DNA from: SZUA-36 sp963753105
GTDB taxonomy: Bacteria > Pseudomonadota > Gammaproteobacteria > Xanthomonadales > SZUA-36
Direction of reading: 5' to 3'
NCBI GenBank assembly: GCA_963753105.1
Contig: CAVWBD010000009.1
Span: 372,001-436,000, forward strand
Length of the DNA: 64,000 bases
Shown: in pieces, positions 43,704-51,300 of the stretch
Layout: every line of letters begins with the position of its first letter
Position numbering within the stretch: position 1 is the stretch's first letter
Made by a program: the position numbers and the translations under genes
Notes under the pieces: generated by a model
Databases searched by the model: none
What the model saw: only the letters and a program-made list of their open reading frames with translations
Told to the model about the DNA's origin: nothing

Positions 43704-43830
43704 AAAATCTGGAACTGGTATTGAAAAATCTGGAACTGGTATTGAAAAATCCGGAACTGGAATTGAAAAATCTGGTACTGGAATTGAAAAATCTGGAACT
43801 GGAATTGAAAAATCAGGTACTGGAATTCGA
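43703..43830. repeat. 21-bp tandem repeat, six units
   Basis: Units of the type GAAAAATCTGGAACTGGTATT repeat six times (GGAACTGG or GGTACTGG at 43711, 43732, 43753, 43774, 43795, 43816). All are in frame and encode SGTGIEK. Third-position differences between units show that the protein repeat has been kept while the DNA diverged. Confidence 0.9.
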
Positions 43831-44072
43831 AAAGGTCTATTAGACCTTCGCAATGGTAGCATTGGCATTTGTTGCACAAGTTAATGCTAGTCGAGATTAC
43901 GACCAGAAGGGCTCATCAATGTTAAGCTGTCCAGAATGACTCAAGTTTCTAGTATCGTGGAAGATTGATGGAAATACTTTTATCTGGTGTAACGGCTCTA
44001 ACTGGGACTTCACGCAAACTTTCGTTAATTGAAATTTCAGTATCCGATGGAATCAATCCAAATTGACACGAC

Positions 44073-44510
44073 TGGTGGCGGTACAGGCATTGAAATCGCC
44101 GGTGGCGGTACAGGCATTGAAACGCTGGTGGTGGCACGGGTACTCGAAATTGCTGGCGGTGGCACGGGCTCTAAAATCCTGACTACTGGTGGTGGTACCG
44201 GCATCCGAAACTACTGGTGGCGGCACAGGCATTCAAACGACCGGTGGCGGTACCGGCATCGAAACGACTGGTGGAGGCACAGGCATTCGAAACGCCGGTG
44301 GCGGTACCGGCATACAAATGCTGGTGGCGGACAGGTATTCAGAAACTGGTGGTGGCACGGGCACCGAAACACCGGTGGAGGCACTGGATTTGAAATTACT
44401 GGTGGTGGCACCGGGTTTGAAATTGCTGGTGGTGGTACTGGCACTGAAATTGCTGGTGGCGGTACAGGAACAACTGTTCAAACAACTGGTGGTGGTACCG
44501 GAGCGAAAGA
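44073..44510. repeat. 24-bp tandem repeat, about 18 units, G-rich
   Basis: Units like GGTGGCGGTACAGGCATTGA repeat with a 24-bp period and encode [TA]GGGTGIE. Three or more indels between units change the frame. Each unit has four GG tracts close together on the plus strand, so two-tetrad G-quadruplexes are possible. Confidence 0.88.
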
Positions 44511-44802
44511 TGTATTGCAATTACATTGCCAGATGGATACTGGCCTGGAAATGGAAGTTACCCTGGGTTGCCGGACTGCTTCTGTTACGGTTCTTGACTC
44601 CAACTATGCCGAGGTTGTTTCTTTCAGCAACATCCCGGTCATGGGTGACACGGGTCTGTGCCAGACCAACGATCGTGGGTTCAAGCCGGTTTTCGGAGGT
44701 AAAGATTACAGGTAAGAAGCGATGATTGTGAAAATGATTCCACTCAAATCCAAGGGGTTTGAGGGCATCGAATAGTTTTACGTATTACCAACGAGAATAT
44801 TT

Positions 44803-44824
44803 GCCCCTGCAATCGTGCAGGGGC
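44803..44824. terminator. Hairpin between the repeat gene and the HIT gene
   Basis: GCCCCTGCA-ATCG-TGCAGGGGC has a perfect 9-bp stem between two converging genes. No T run follows on the plus strand. On the minus strand CAAATATT follows. Confidence 0.55.
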
Positions 44825-44854
44825 ACTTTCTCCATTAGGTTGGAGCGCTTTGTA

Positions 44855-45199
44855 TCAACCTGGAGGCCAGCCAAGTTCTCTCCCACCCAGAAGGTGCAGA
44901 TGAACATGAAACACCGTTTGACCTGCGGCTGAGTTACAGTTCATAACCACCCGGTAACCATCCTCTGCAACACCATGCTCCGCTGCAATTTCACGTGCAG
45001 CAAGAAACAACTTCCCAAACAACTCAGCATCTCCCGGACGTATATCATTGATGGTACGTATGCGGGTCTTGGGAATAATCAGCACATGCAATGGCGCCTG
45101 TGGATTGACATCCCTGAACGCCAGAACATCATCATTTTCATAAACGATATCTGCCGGAATCTCCCGGGCAATGATTTTCAAGAAAAGGTCATCAGACAT
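44855..45199 (-). CDS. HIT-family nucleotide hydrolase (HinT-like)
   Basis: A 114-residue HIT protein: FLKIIAREIPADIVYENDDVLAF, FRDVNPQAPLHVLIIPK, and the active-site HVHLHLLGGRELGWPPG with the His triad. HinT hydrolyses purine nucleoside phosphoramidates such as AMP-lysine. It stands alone between the repeat protein module and the alkyltransferase gene. Confidence 0.9.
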   Translation of the reverse strand: MSDDLFLKIIAREIPADIVYENDDVLAFRDVNPQAPLHVLIIPKTRIRTINDIRPGDAELFGKLFLAAREIAAEHGVAEDGYRVVMNCNSAAGQTVFHVHLHLLGGRELGWPPG

Positions 45200-45300
45200 A
45201 ATGAAATTCCCTGTGATTTATACTTAAAAAACCACCGGATAACAGGCATGCACAGCAAGAATCGGGTGGCCGGGGTCAGTAAAACTCTTACAATTGGCAT

Positions 45301-46134
45301 ATGGACACGCAAGAGCATTATCAATTAATTGGCGAAGCTTTGCATTGGCTTTGCCATAACCAGCAGGAACAGCCCTCCCTGGAGGAATTGGCGGCGCATA
45401 TCGGACTCAGCCCGCATTATCTGCAGCGCCTATTCCAGCAGTGGGTGGGTATCACGCCAAAGCAGTTTCTGAAATACCTGACAAAAAACCAAGCCATGGA
45501 ACGTCTTCGGCTAGGCCAGACTGTTTTCGATTCAGCACTGGAAAGCGGCTTATCCGGCCCCGGCAGGTTACATGACCTGCTAATAACAACCGAGGCGATG
45601 ACGCCCGGTGAAGCCAGGCGCAAGGGATCGGGCGTGGAAATGATGTACGGCTATGGCTTCACGCCTTTTGGTGAGGCCTTGCTGGCCTGGAATGAGCGGG
45701 GCATAAGTTTTCTCGCTTTCTGCCATGAAAAAGGCAGGCAACATTGTTGGCAACACCTCAACCAGCAGTGGCCGGATGCGAAACTCGGTGAAGACCAGGG
45801 ACAGGCCGTGGACAGGCTGTCTGAAATTTTTACGGAAAAGGAACAAAAAAGGCTGAAGCTCTGGCTCAGAGGCAGCCCGTTTCAGCTGCGTGTCTGGGAG
45901 GCCCTGTTGAAAATCCCCCCCGGCACACATTGCACTTACGGACAGCTGGCTTCTTTTACCGGTAATGCCGCAGCGAGCCGCGCGACAGGAACAGCCGTCG
46001 GGCGCAACCCGATTTCCTGGTTGATCCCCTGCCACAGGGTCATCAACAGTCTTGGCGCACTGGGTGGCTACCGCTGGGGAACGGACACCAAGCAGGCTAT
46101 CATTGGTTACGAGGCTGCAATTAACGCCGGTTAA
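45301..46134 (+). CDS. AraC-type HTH plus O6-methylguanine-DNA methyltransferase
   Basis: A 277-residue protein. The N-terminal AraC helix-turn-helix domain (LEELAAHIGLSPHYLQRLFQQWVGITPKQFL) is followed by a methyltransferase domain with the active-site ISWLIPCHRVINSLGALGGYRWG, where Cys accepts the alkyl group. It is Ada without the N-terminal zinc methylphosphotriester domain (Ada Cys38 part), so it cannot sense phosphotriesters that way. It probably repairs O6-methylguanine and may also regulate. The name Ada-like is more cautious than ada. Confidence 0.87.
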   Translation: MDTQEHYQLIGEALHWLCHNQQEQPSLEELAAHIGLSPHYLQRLFQQWVGITPKQFLKYLTKNQAMERLRLGQTVFDSALESGLSGPGRLHDLLITTEAMTPGEARRKGSGVEMMYGYGFTPFGEALLAWNERGISFLAFCHEKGRQHCWQHLNQQWPDAKLGEDQGQAVDRLSEIFTEKEQKRLKLWLRGSPFQLRVWEALLKIPPGTHCTYGQLASFTGNAAASRATGTAVGRNPISWLIPCHRVINSLGALGGYRWGTDTKQAIIGYEAAINAG

Positions 46135-46152
46135 TATTCCGGCATAAAGCTG

Positions 46153-46866
46153 TTATCCGGACAGATCCACTATCGCATCGCTACCTGAAATTTCCCCACC
46201 CAGCATGGCAACAATTTGTTCAGCAACCACCGTTGGATCCGGCTGATCCAGGGGATTTTCAGCATGGTATGCCTTTGACCTGAGCGTGGTACGCATGGCG
46301 CCGGGGATAATGCCCCGCACCGTTATCCCGGTATTGTCCAACGTAGCTTCGAACTGCCGGACCAGGCCAGCCATGGCGGATTTACCCGTGCCATAGGCAC
46401 CCCAATAGGCATCGGTGACGGTTTCCAGGTCATCCAGCAGAAAAAACACTTGGCCGTTTTTCGACTTCTTCAGCAGTGGCAGGCAGGTGCAAGTCAGTAG
46501 CCAGGGCGCATTGACGTTGACCTGCATGGACCTCAACCAGTCTTGCGGGTTAATTTGTTCGAGCGGTTGCAAGCCATCAAAATCCACCGCGCAATGAACC
46601 AGGGCATGCAGCCCACCAAACTCTGATGCGATGGTTTTGACCATGTCGTTAAAATCATCGATCCCGGCACCGGCGAGATCCATCGGATACAGCCCGGGCG
46701 AAGACAATCCCGGCTCAGTTATCCGGTCGCTCAATTGCTCCAGCCCACGACGGTTCTTGTCCAGCAGGATCAGGCCGGCGCCGGCGCCGGCACACTTGAG
46801 AGCGAGTGCAGAACCAAGACCGCCCGCCGCACCGGTAATCAATATTGTTTTGCCTGCAAGCACCAT
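46153..46866 (-). CDS. Short-chain dehydrogenase/reductase, YciK-like
   Basis: 237 residues from the ATG at 46866 (MVLAGKTILITGAAGGLG). It has the Rossmann GxxxGxG motif, the active-site AYWGAYGTGKSAMAG with YxxxK, and NVNAPWLLT. YciK is usually the gene after ubiG and mupP, and here the same set lies upstream on this strand with two extra genes between. The substrate is unknown. An upstream in-frame extension to 47004 looks non-coding and overlaps fmdB. Confidence 0.8.
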   Translation of the reverse strand: MVLAGKTILITGAAGGLGSALALKCAGAGAGLILLDKNRRGLEQLSDRITEPGLSSPGLYPMDLAGAGIDDFNDMVKTIASEFGGLHALVHCAVDFDGLQPLEQINPQDWLRSMQVNVNAPWLLTCTCLPLLKKSKNGQVFFLLDDLETVTDAYWGAYGTGKSAMAGLVRQFEATLDNTGITVRGIIPGAMRTTLRSKAYHAENPLDQPDPTVVAEQIVAMLGGEISGSDAIVDLSG

Positions 46867-46966
46867 GACCAACCCCGTAAAAAACCTCATTTTAACCATT
46901 TGTGCTAATGCATAACACCGAACAGCCTGATCGTGTTGGTTGACTCGATGGATAAATCGGACGATT

Positions 46967-47686
46967 CTATAACCGGCAATCACAATGGTGACAAGAATGC
47001 CCATTTACGAGTACCAGGCATCCGGGGAAGCGTGCTGCGATCATTGCCGCACGACGTTTGATGTCATGCAGAAACTGTCCGATGAACCACTCAAGTTCTG
47101 TCCCGATTGCCTTAACCCGGTAGCCAGGAAGATTTCCCGGCCTAACCTGGCCAGCGCGGGCCCTTCCCTTTCGAATGAAAATATCGAAAAACACGGGTTC
47201 ACGCAGTTCAAGAAAGTCAAAAAAGGGGTGTATGAGAAAACTGCAGGCAAGGGCCCTGACTATATTACCGACCCTGAGACCAAATAAAACACCCTGTTGA
47301 TTTAAACCGGACCATCTTTCAAGCTGGTATCGGTTGTTGCTCCAGTTGCGCCCGTCAAAATCCTCGATTCTCACAACAACCGTATCGGGCAGGTCCACGC
47401 AGTTCAGGTTCACACTGAACGAATCGGGGTGCGAGCGGGGAACATAAAAAGACTTAATGCCGCAATGCACACAAAACAGGTGACGCGCGACACCGGTATG
47501 AAAACGGTAATCGGTGAGATCGGCATCACCATTCAACAGCTTAAAATGATCGGCGGCCACGATCAGGTGCAGATAGCCCGCTTTCCTGCAAATTGAACAG
47601 TTGCACCTGTGCACGGTGATCTCGGGAGGAATCTCAATTTCATACCTGACCCGCCCGCAATGACAACCGCCGCTATACGTGTGCAC
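46967..47686 (-). CDS. GFA-family (glutathione-dependent formaldehyde-activating) protein, abnormal C-terminal extension
   Basis: The first about 120 residues are a GFA domain: TYSGGCHCGRVRYEIEI, HRCNCSICRKAGYL and HLFCVHCGIKSFYVPRSHPD hold the zinc cysteines. It ends in VRIEDFDGRNW, the usual C-terminus. The open frame then runs another 110 residues antisense through fmdB, which is not normal. In the +1 frame the stop lies at 47302-47304 (LKDGPV then TAA), giving about 127 residues and no overlap with fmdB. A +1 insertion after FDGRNW is therefore likely. Confidence 0.75.
   Translation of the reverse strand: MHTYSGGCHCGRVRYEIEIPPEITVHRCNCSICRKAGYLHLIVAADHFKLLNGDADLTDYRFHTGVARHLFCVHCGIKSFYVPRSHPDSFSVNLNCVDLPDTVVVRIEDFDGRNWSNNRYQLERWSGLNQQGVLFGLRVGNIVRALACSFLIHPFFDFLELREPVFFDIFIRKGRARAGQVRPGNLPGYRVKAIGTELEWFIGQFLHDIKRRAAMIAARFPGCLVLVNGHSCHHCDCRL
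46997..47287 (+). CDS. FmdB-like zinc ribbon protein
   Basis: 96 residues from the ATG at 46997. MPIYEYQASGEACCDHCRTTFDVMQ and LKFCPDCLNPVARKIS form the CxxC...CxxC FmdB/CxxC_CXXC_SSSS zinc ribbon. The tail (KKGVYEKTAGKGPDYITDPE) is low complexity. Such proteins may regulate amidases or formamidases, but no partner is seen here. It is convergent with the GFA gene. Confidence 0.82.
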   Translation: MPIYEYQASGEACCDHCRTTFDVMQKLSDEPLKFCPDCLNPVARKISRPNLASAGPSLSNENIEKHGFTQFKKVKKGVYEKTAGKGPDYITDPETK

Positions 47687-47689
47687 TTA

Positions 47690-48365
47690 TCATTCTTCCT
47701 GCACGCGCTGATTCAACTCGTCCAGCAGCGCCAGCACGTCTCGTGGATTATGCAGCAGAGTGGCATCTCCGATGATATCCGAGTGACTGTGCCCGTCCGC
47801 ATAACCATAGCAGGCGAATGCCGTGCTGGTGCCTGCCCGTCTGCCCGATTCCATATCCCGCAAATCATCACCCACCATCAGGGCTTCCTGGGGCTGCACA
47901 CCGATTTCCCGGCAGGCGGCCAGCACCGGGTCGGGGTGGGGCTTGATATTACCTGTCGTGTCACCGCACACCACGCTTGCAGCCGTTGATTTCCAGCCCG
48001 CTTTTTCCAGTATCGGGAAACACAGGTACTCCATCTTGTTGGTCACGATACCCCAGGGAATACCCCGTTCGCTCCAACTCCGACAGGACTGACTCGACGC
48101 CCTCAAACGGCGCGGAATGCACGTAGCTGTTCTGCTCGTAGTGCTCCAGGAACAACGCCCGCCATTCAGCCAATGTTTCGTCATCGCACGGCGGCATGCC
48201 GGCATTGATCAGACCGATGGCTCCCCTGGATACGAAGTGACGCAGGTGGTCAACCGGTATGGGCTCGAGGTTCAGACCGGCACGCAGGTGGTTCAGGGTT
48301 GCCACCAGGTCGGGCGCGGAATCCAGCAGGGTGCCGTCGAGATCAAACAGAACTGCTCTTATCAT
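47690..48365 (-). pseudogene. Phosphoglycolate/MurNAc-6-phosphate phosphatase (Gph/MupP-like), +1 frameshift
   Basis: The N-part MIRAVLFDLDGTLLDSAPDL is a HAD motif I. The C-part has IVTNKMEYL, GDTTGNIKPHPDP and MVGDDLRDMESGRRAG. The frame breaks between VLSELE and ERGIPWGIVTNK. Removing one base (G at 48071) joins them into a 224-residue enzyme. Next to ubiG and a YciK-like gene, MupP (MurNAc-6-phosphate phosphatase) is the best name in gammaproteobacteria. Gph is the alternative. Confidence 0.88.
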
Positions 48366-48367
48366 TA

Positions 48368-49081
48368 TTATTTTTCTGACTTGATGGCGTGAATAAGGTA
48401 GTTCACGCGTACGTGTCCACCGACCCGGGCCGTGCGTTCCAGCGGATTATAGTGGATACCGCTGATATCCATGGGCTGCATACCCGCCGCGCGAAGCCAT
48501 TCGCACAGCTCGGACGGCCGGATAAAACGGTCGTACTGGTGCGTACCCTTCGGAACGACACGTGCGATGTGCTCACCGCCGAGGATGGCAACCGCGAAGG
48601 ACAGCGGGTTCCTGTTCAGGGTGCTCATGAACAAATGGCCACCATCAGCCAGCATCCGGGCGCAGGCTGCCACTACCGAAGCCGGGTCCGGCACGTGTTC
48701 GAGCATTTCCATGCAGGTCACCACCTCAGCGCTGGCTGGATATTGATCCGCCCATTCTTCCGCCGTGGTCTGCTGGTAATCGACATGGCAACCGGATTCG
48801 TGCAAATGCAAACGGGCAACGGACAGGGCCTTGGCCGCAATGTCGATCCCGGTAACCACGGCACCCTGGGCCGCCAGGGATTCCGACAGGATCCCTCCGC
48901 CACAGCCCACGTCCACGACCTTCGTACCTTCCAGCTCTGCCCTGTCGGTGATGTACGCCAGGCGGGCCGGGTTCAGGTCATGCAGGGCTCTCGATTCACC
49001 ATCGCGGTCCCACCAGGTGGCTGCGATGCTGTCAAATTTCTGTTGTTCGGTCGGGTCGATATTTGCCTTGTTGTCGTTCAC
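48368..49081 (-). CDS. ubiG: Ubiquinone biosynthesis O-methyltransferase UbiG
   Basis: A 237-residue class I methyltransferase: KFDSIAATWWDRDGESRALHDLNPARL at the N-terminus, AdoMet motif VVDVGCGGGILSESLA, CMEMLEHVPDP, and GTHQYDRFIRPSEL. It methylates the two phenolic oxygens in ubiquinone synthesis. It overlaps the upstream amidohydrolase by 4 bp. Confidence 0.96.
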   Translation of the reverse strand: MNDNKANIDPTEQQKFDSIAATWWDRDGESRALHDLNPARLAYITDRAELEGTKVVDVGCGGGILSESLAAQGAVVTGIDIAAKALSVARLHLHESGCHVDYQQTTAEEWADQYPASAEVVTCMEMLEHVPDPASVVAACARMLADGGHLFMSTLNRNPLSFAVAILGGEHIARVVPKGTHQYDRFIRPSELCEWLRAAGMQPMDISGIHYNPLERTARVGGHVRVNYLIHAIKSEK

Positions 49082-50415
49082 AAAGTCTGCACTCCTGTCA
49101 TACCATTCTCGGCCGCGATGCGCTGCGCCCAGGTTCTTGCACGGCCAATGATATCGTCTATATCCAGATGCAGGAACTGTCCATCCTGCAATAACATACG
49201 CCCGGCAACCCAGACATGGGACACCTGCTGGCTCGATGCTGCGTAAATCAGGTGCGAAACCACGTCAAACATGGGCGTGGTCTGCAGAGCGTCCATACGC
49301 AGGGCGCATAAATCGGCCAGTTTGCCAGCCTCCACACTGCCTAGACGCTCTGCTTGCCCAAGCGCCCCGGCTGCATTGATGGTCAGCATCTCCAGCGCCT
49401 GGAAGGCATCCACCACGCATGGATCGGCCGCATGGCCCTTGGCCAACAGGGCCGCCGTCCTGGATTCGGCTAAAATATTCAGGTTGTTATTACTGGCCGC
49501 ACCATCGGTGCCCAGGGCCATGTTCACCCCGTGCTCAGCCAGCCGGGCAACGGGGCAAATCCCGTTACCGAGTTTCAGGTTGGATTCCGGGCAATGGACG
49601 ACGTTTACGCCCGTACCGGAGAGTGCGTCCAGATCCTCACCATTCAACTGCGTCATGTGCACCGCCAACAGGCGCTCATTCAAAAGACCGATCTCAGCCA
49701 GCCTATCCAGCGTGTGCTTGCCATGCCGCTTCATGGACTCACCGATCTCCCAATTCGACTCGAGCACGTGCATGTGTACAGGCAAATCCTTCTCGGCCGA
49801 CAGTTTAGCTACCTTGCGCAGGGCTTTATCACCCACCGAGTACGGGGCATGCGGTGCAAATGCGGTGGAGATCAACTGCTCGTCACGCCACTCGGCACTG
49901 ACGGCCAGTCCTTTCTCAAGACATTCGTCCTCACCGGCGGCCCACACCGTGGGCACGTCGATCACCGGCAGGCCGATACAGGCACGCATACCGGCTTCAG
50001 TCGCAGCACTCGCCGTAACCTCCGGAAAAAAGTACAGGTCGTTAAACAATGTCGTGCCGCCACGCAGCATTTCGGCAATGGCCAGCCTGGCGCCATCGCG
50101 CACAAACTCCGGTCCCAGGAAGGCCTTTTCGATCGGCCAAATGTGCTCATTGAGCCAGACCTGCAGGTTCAGATCATCTGCATAGCCCCGCAACAACGAC
50201 ATGGCCGAATGGGTATGCATATTGATAAAGCCGGGCACCAGAACGTGCTCGGCCAGTTCAACGCGCTCTGCCCCGGGATACATCGCCAGTGCTGCAGCGC
50301 GGGGTAAAACCGCCGTGATCAACTCGCCTTCGACGACCACGGCCATCTGCTCCAGCACTTGTAAGCGGGGCCTTACCGGTACCAGCAGGCGCGGCAACAG
50401 CAGGACGGTGTTCAT
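49078..50415 (-). CDS. TRZ/ATZ-family amidohydrolase, probable MTA/SAH deaminase
   Basis: A 445-residue amidohydrolase with VPGFINMHTHSAMSLLRGYADDL, HAPYSVGD, the HMHVLES histidines, and LGTDGAASNNNLNI with the metal-binding Asp. The sequence matches the 5-methylthioadenosine/S-adenosylhomocysteine deaminase group, which lies next to ubiG in Pseudomonas and relatives. Substrate specificity is inferred. Confidence 0.88.
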   Translation of the reverse strand: MNTVLLLPRLLVPVRPRLQVLEQMAVVVEGELITAVLPRAAALAMYPGAERVELAEHVLVPGFINMHTHSAMSLLRGYADDLNLQVWLNEHIWPIEKAFLGPEFVRDGARLAIAEMLRGGTTLFNDLYFFPEVTASAATEAGMRACIGLPVIDVPTVWAAGEDECLEKGLAVSAEWRDEQLISTAFAPHAPYSVGDKALRKVAKLSAEKDLPVHMHVLESNWEIGESMKRHGKHTLDRLAEIGLLNERLLAVHMTQLNGEDLDALSGTGVNVVHCPESNLKLGNGICPVARLAEHGVNMALGTDGAASNNNLNILAESRTAALLAKGHAADPCVVDAFQALEMLTINAAGALGQAERLGSVEAGKLADLCALRMDALQTTPMFDVVSHLIYAASSQQVSHVWVAGRMLLQDGQFLHLDIDDIIGRARTWAQRIAAENGMTGVQTL

Positions 50416-50419
50416 TGGT

Positions 50420-50989
50420 TTAAGCCTTGACGCGGGACACGTACTCCCCGGTCCGGGTGTCTACACGGATGACTTCACCCTCCTGGACAAACAACGGTAC
50501 ACGAACGGTCGCACCGGATTCCAGCGTAGCTGGTTTGCCACCGCTGCCAGACGTGTCGCCACGCAACCCAGGGTCGGTCTCGACGATCTTCATTTCAACA
50601 AAATTCGGAGGCAACACACTCAGCGGTTCGCCGTTATACAGGGTCAAATCGCACATGCCTTCTTCCTGCATCCAATACACGGCGTCGCCGACTGATTCCT
50701 TGCTGATCGCGTACTGCTCATACGATTCCGGATGCATGAAATGCCAGTGTTCCCCATCGTTGTATAGGTACTGGACCGATGTTTCGAAAACATCGGCAGC
50801 TTCAACGCTTTCGCCTGACTTGAAGGTTTTCTCCACCACCCGGCCGGTGTTGAGGTTGCGCACCCTGACCCGGTTGAACGCCTGGCCTTTGCCTGGTTTG
50901 ACAAATTCGTTCTCGACGATGTTGTACGGCTCACCATTGATGATGATTTTCAGGCCGCTTTTGAATTCATTGGTACTGTAAAACGCCAT
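50420..50989 (-). CDS. efp: Elongation factor P
   Basis: 189 residues from the ATG at 50989 (MAFYSTNEFKSGLKI). EF-P domains follow, with the modified lysine in VKPGKGQAFNRV near residue 34 and RVDTRTGEYVSRV at the end. It relieves ribosome stalling at polyproline. A GGAGAGAG site precedes the ATG, so the upstream extension to 51055 is not needed. The Lys at the tip predicts EpmA/EpmB-type modification. Confidence 0.94.
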   Translation of the reverse strand: MAFYSTNEFKSGLKIIINGEPYNIVENEFVKPGKGQAFNRVRVRNLNTGRVVEKTFKSGESVEAADVFETSVQYLYNDGEHWHFMHPESYEQYAISKESVGDAVYWMQEEGMCDLTLYNGEPLSVLPPNFVEMKIVETDPGLRGDTSGSGGKPATLESGATVRVPLFVQEGEVIRVDTRTGEYVSRVKA

Positions 50990-51300
50990 TGCTCTCTCCG
51001 TGCTGTTGCCTAATGATAACGCGATCTTGATGACCGTGACACAATTTGCGCTCACGTGGACACTTTGTCACCCGCACTGGTCAGGCCGTCGATCTCAACG
51101 CTCTTCATGGCTGTTGATCACCTGTGTAAAAACCGCCTGTTTTAAGTCATAATTGCATTATGTGTTTAACTCAGGCTCGGGGGGGCAGAAGGGGCATGTG
51201 GACTAAAAATTTAACAAAAGGGTACTGAATCTTTTGCTATCATCCTACTTGGAATTGATATACAACAGCCTCAAGGAACGAGGTTTGGAGACAGCTTGCT

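Larger units (their letters stand above)
43684..44715 (+). pseudogene. GTGIE-repeat protein gene broken by frameshifts
   Basis: A strong AAGGAG site (43672-43677) precedes the ATG of MSRWLIEKSGTGIEK. Six SGTGI-E/R-K heptads follow. In a shifted frame comes a hydrophobic segment, TFAMVALAFVAQVNAS, like a signal or anchor. Pieces LINVKLSRMTQ, VSWKIDGNTFIWCNGSNW and LSLIEISVSDGIN follow in other frames. Then come about 18 octapeptide repeats of the type TTGGGTGIE, and a C-terminal domain KDVLQLHCQMDTGLEMEVTLGC to FGGKDYR, stop at 44715. About six shifts are needed. It overlaps the upstream gene, so the two form a module. I do not know a function. Confidence 0.5.

Noticed and set aside
43644..43884. 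Antisense repeat frames in the SGTGIEK region (PDFSIPV repeats)
   Set aside because: They lack a ribosome site. The plus strand has AAGGAG at the right distance and the reconstructed protein continues there.
44073..44510. CRISPR-like array
   Set aside because: The 24-bp units are directly adjacent without spacers and encode a peptide repeat.
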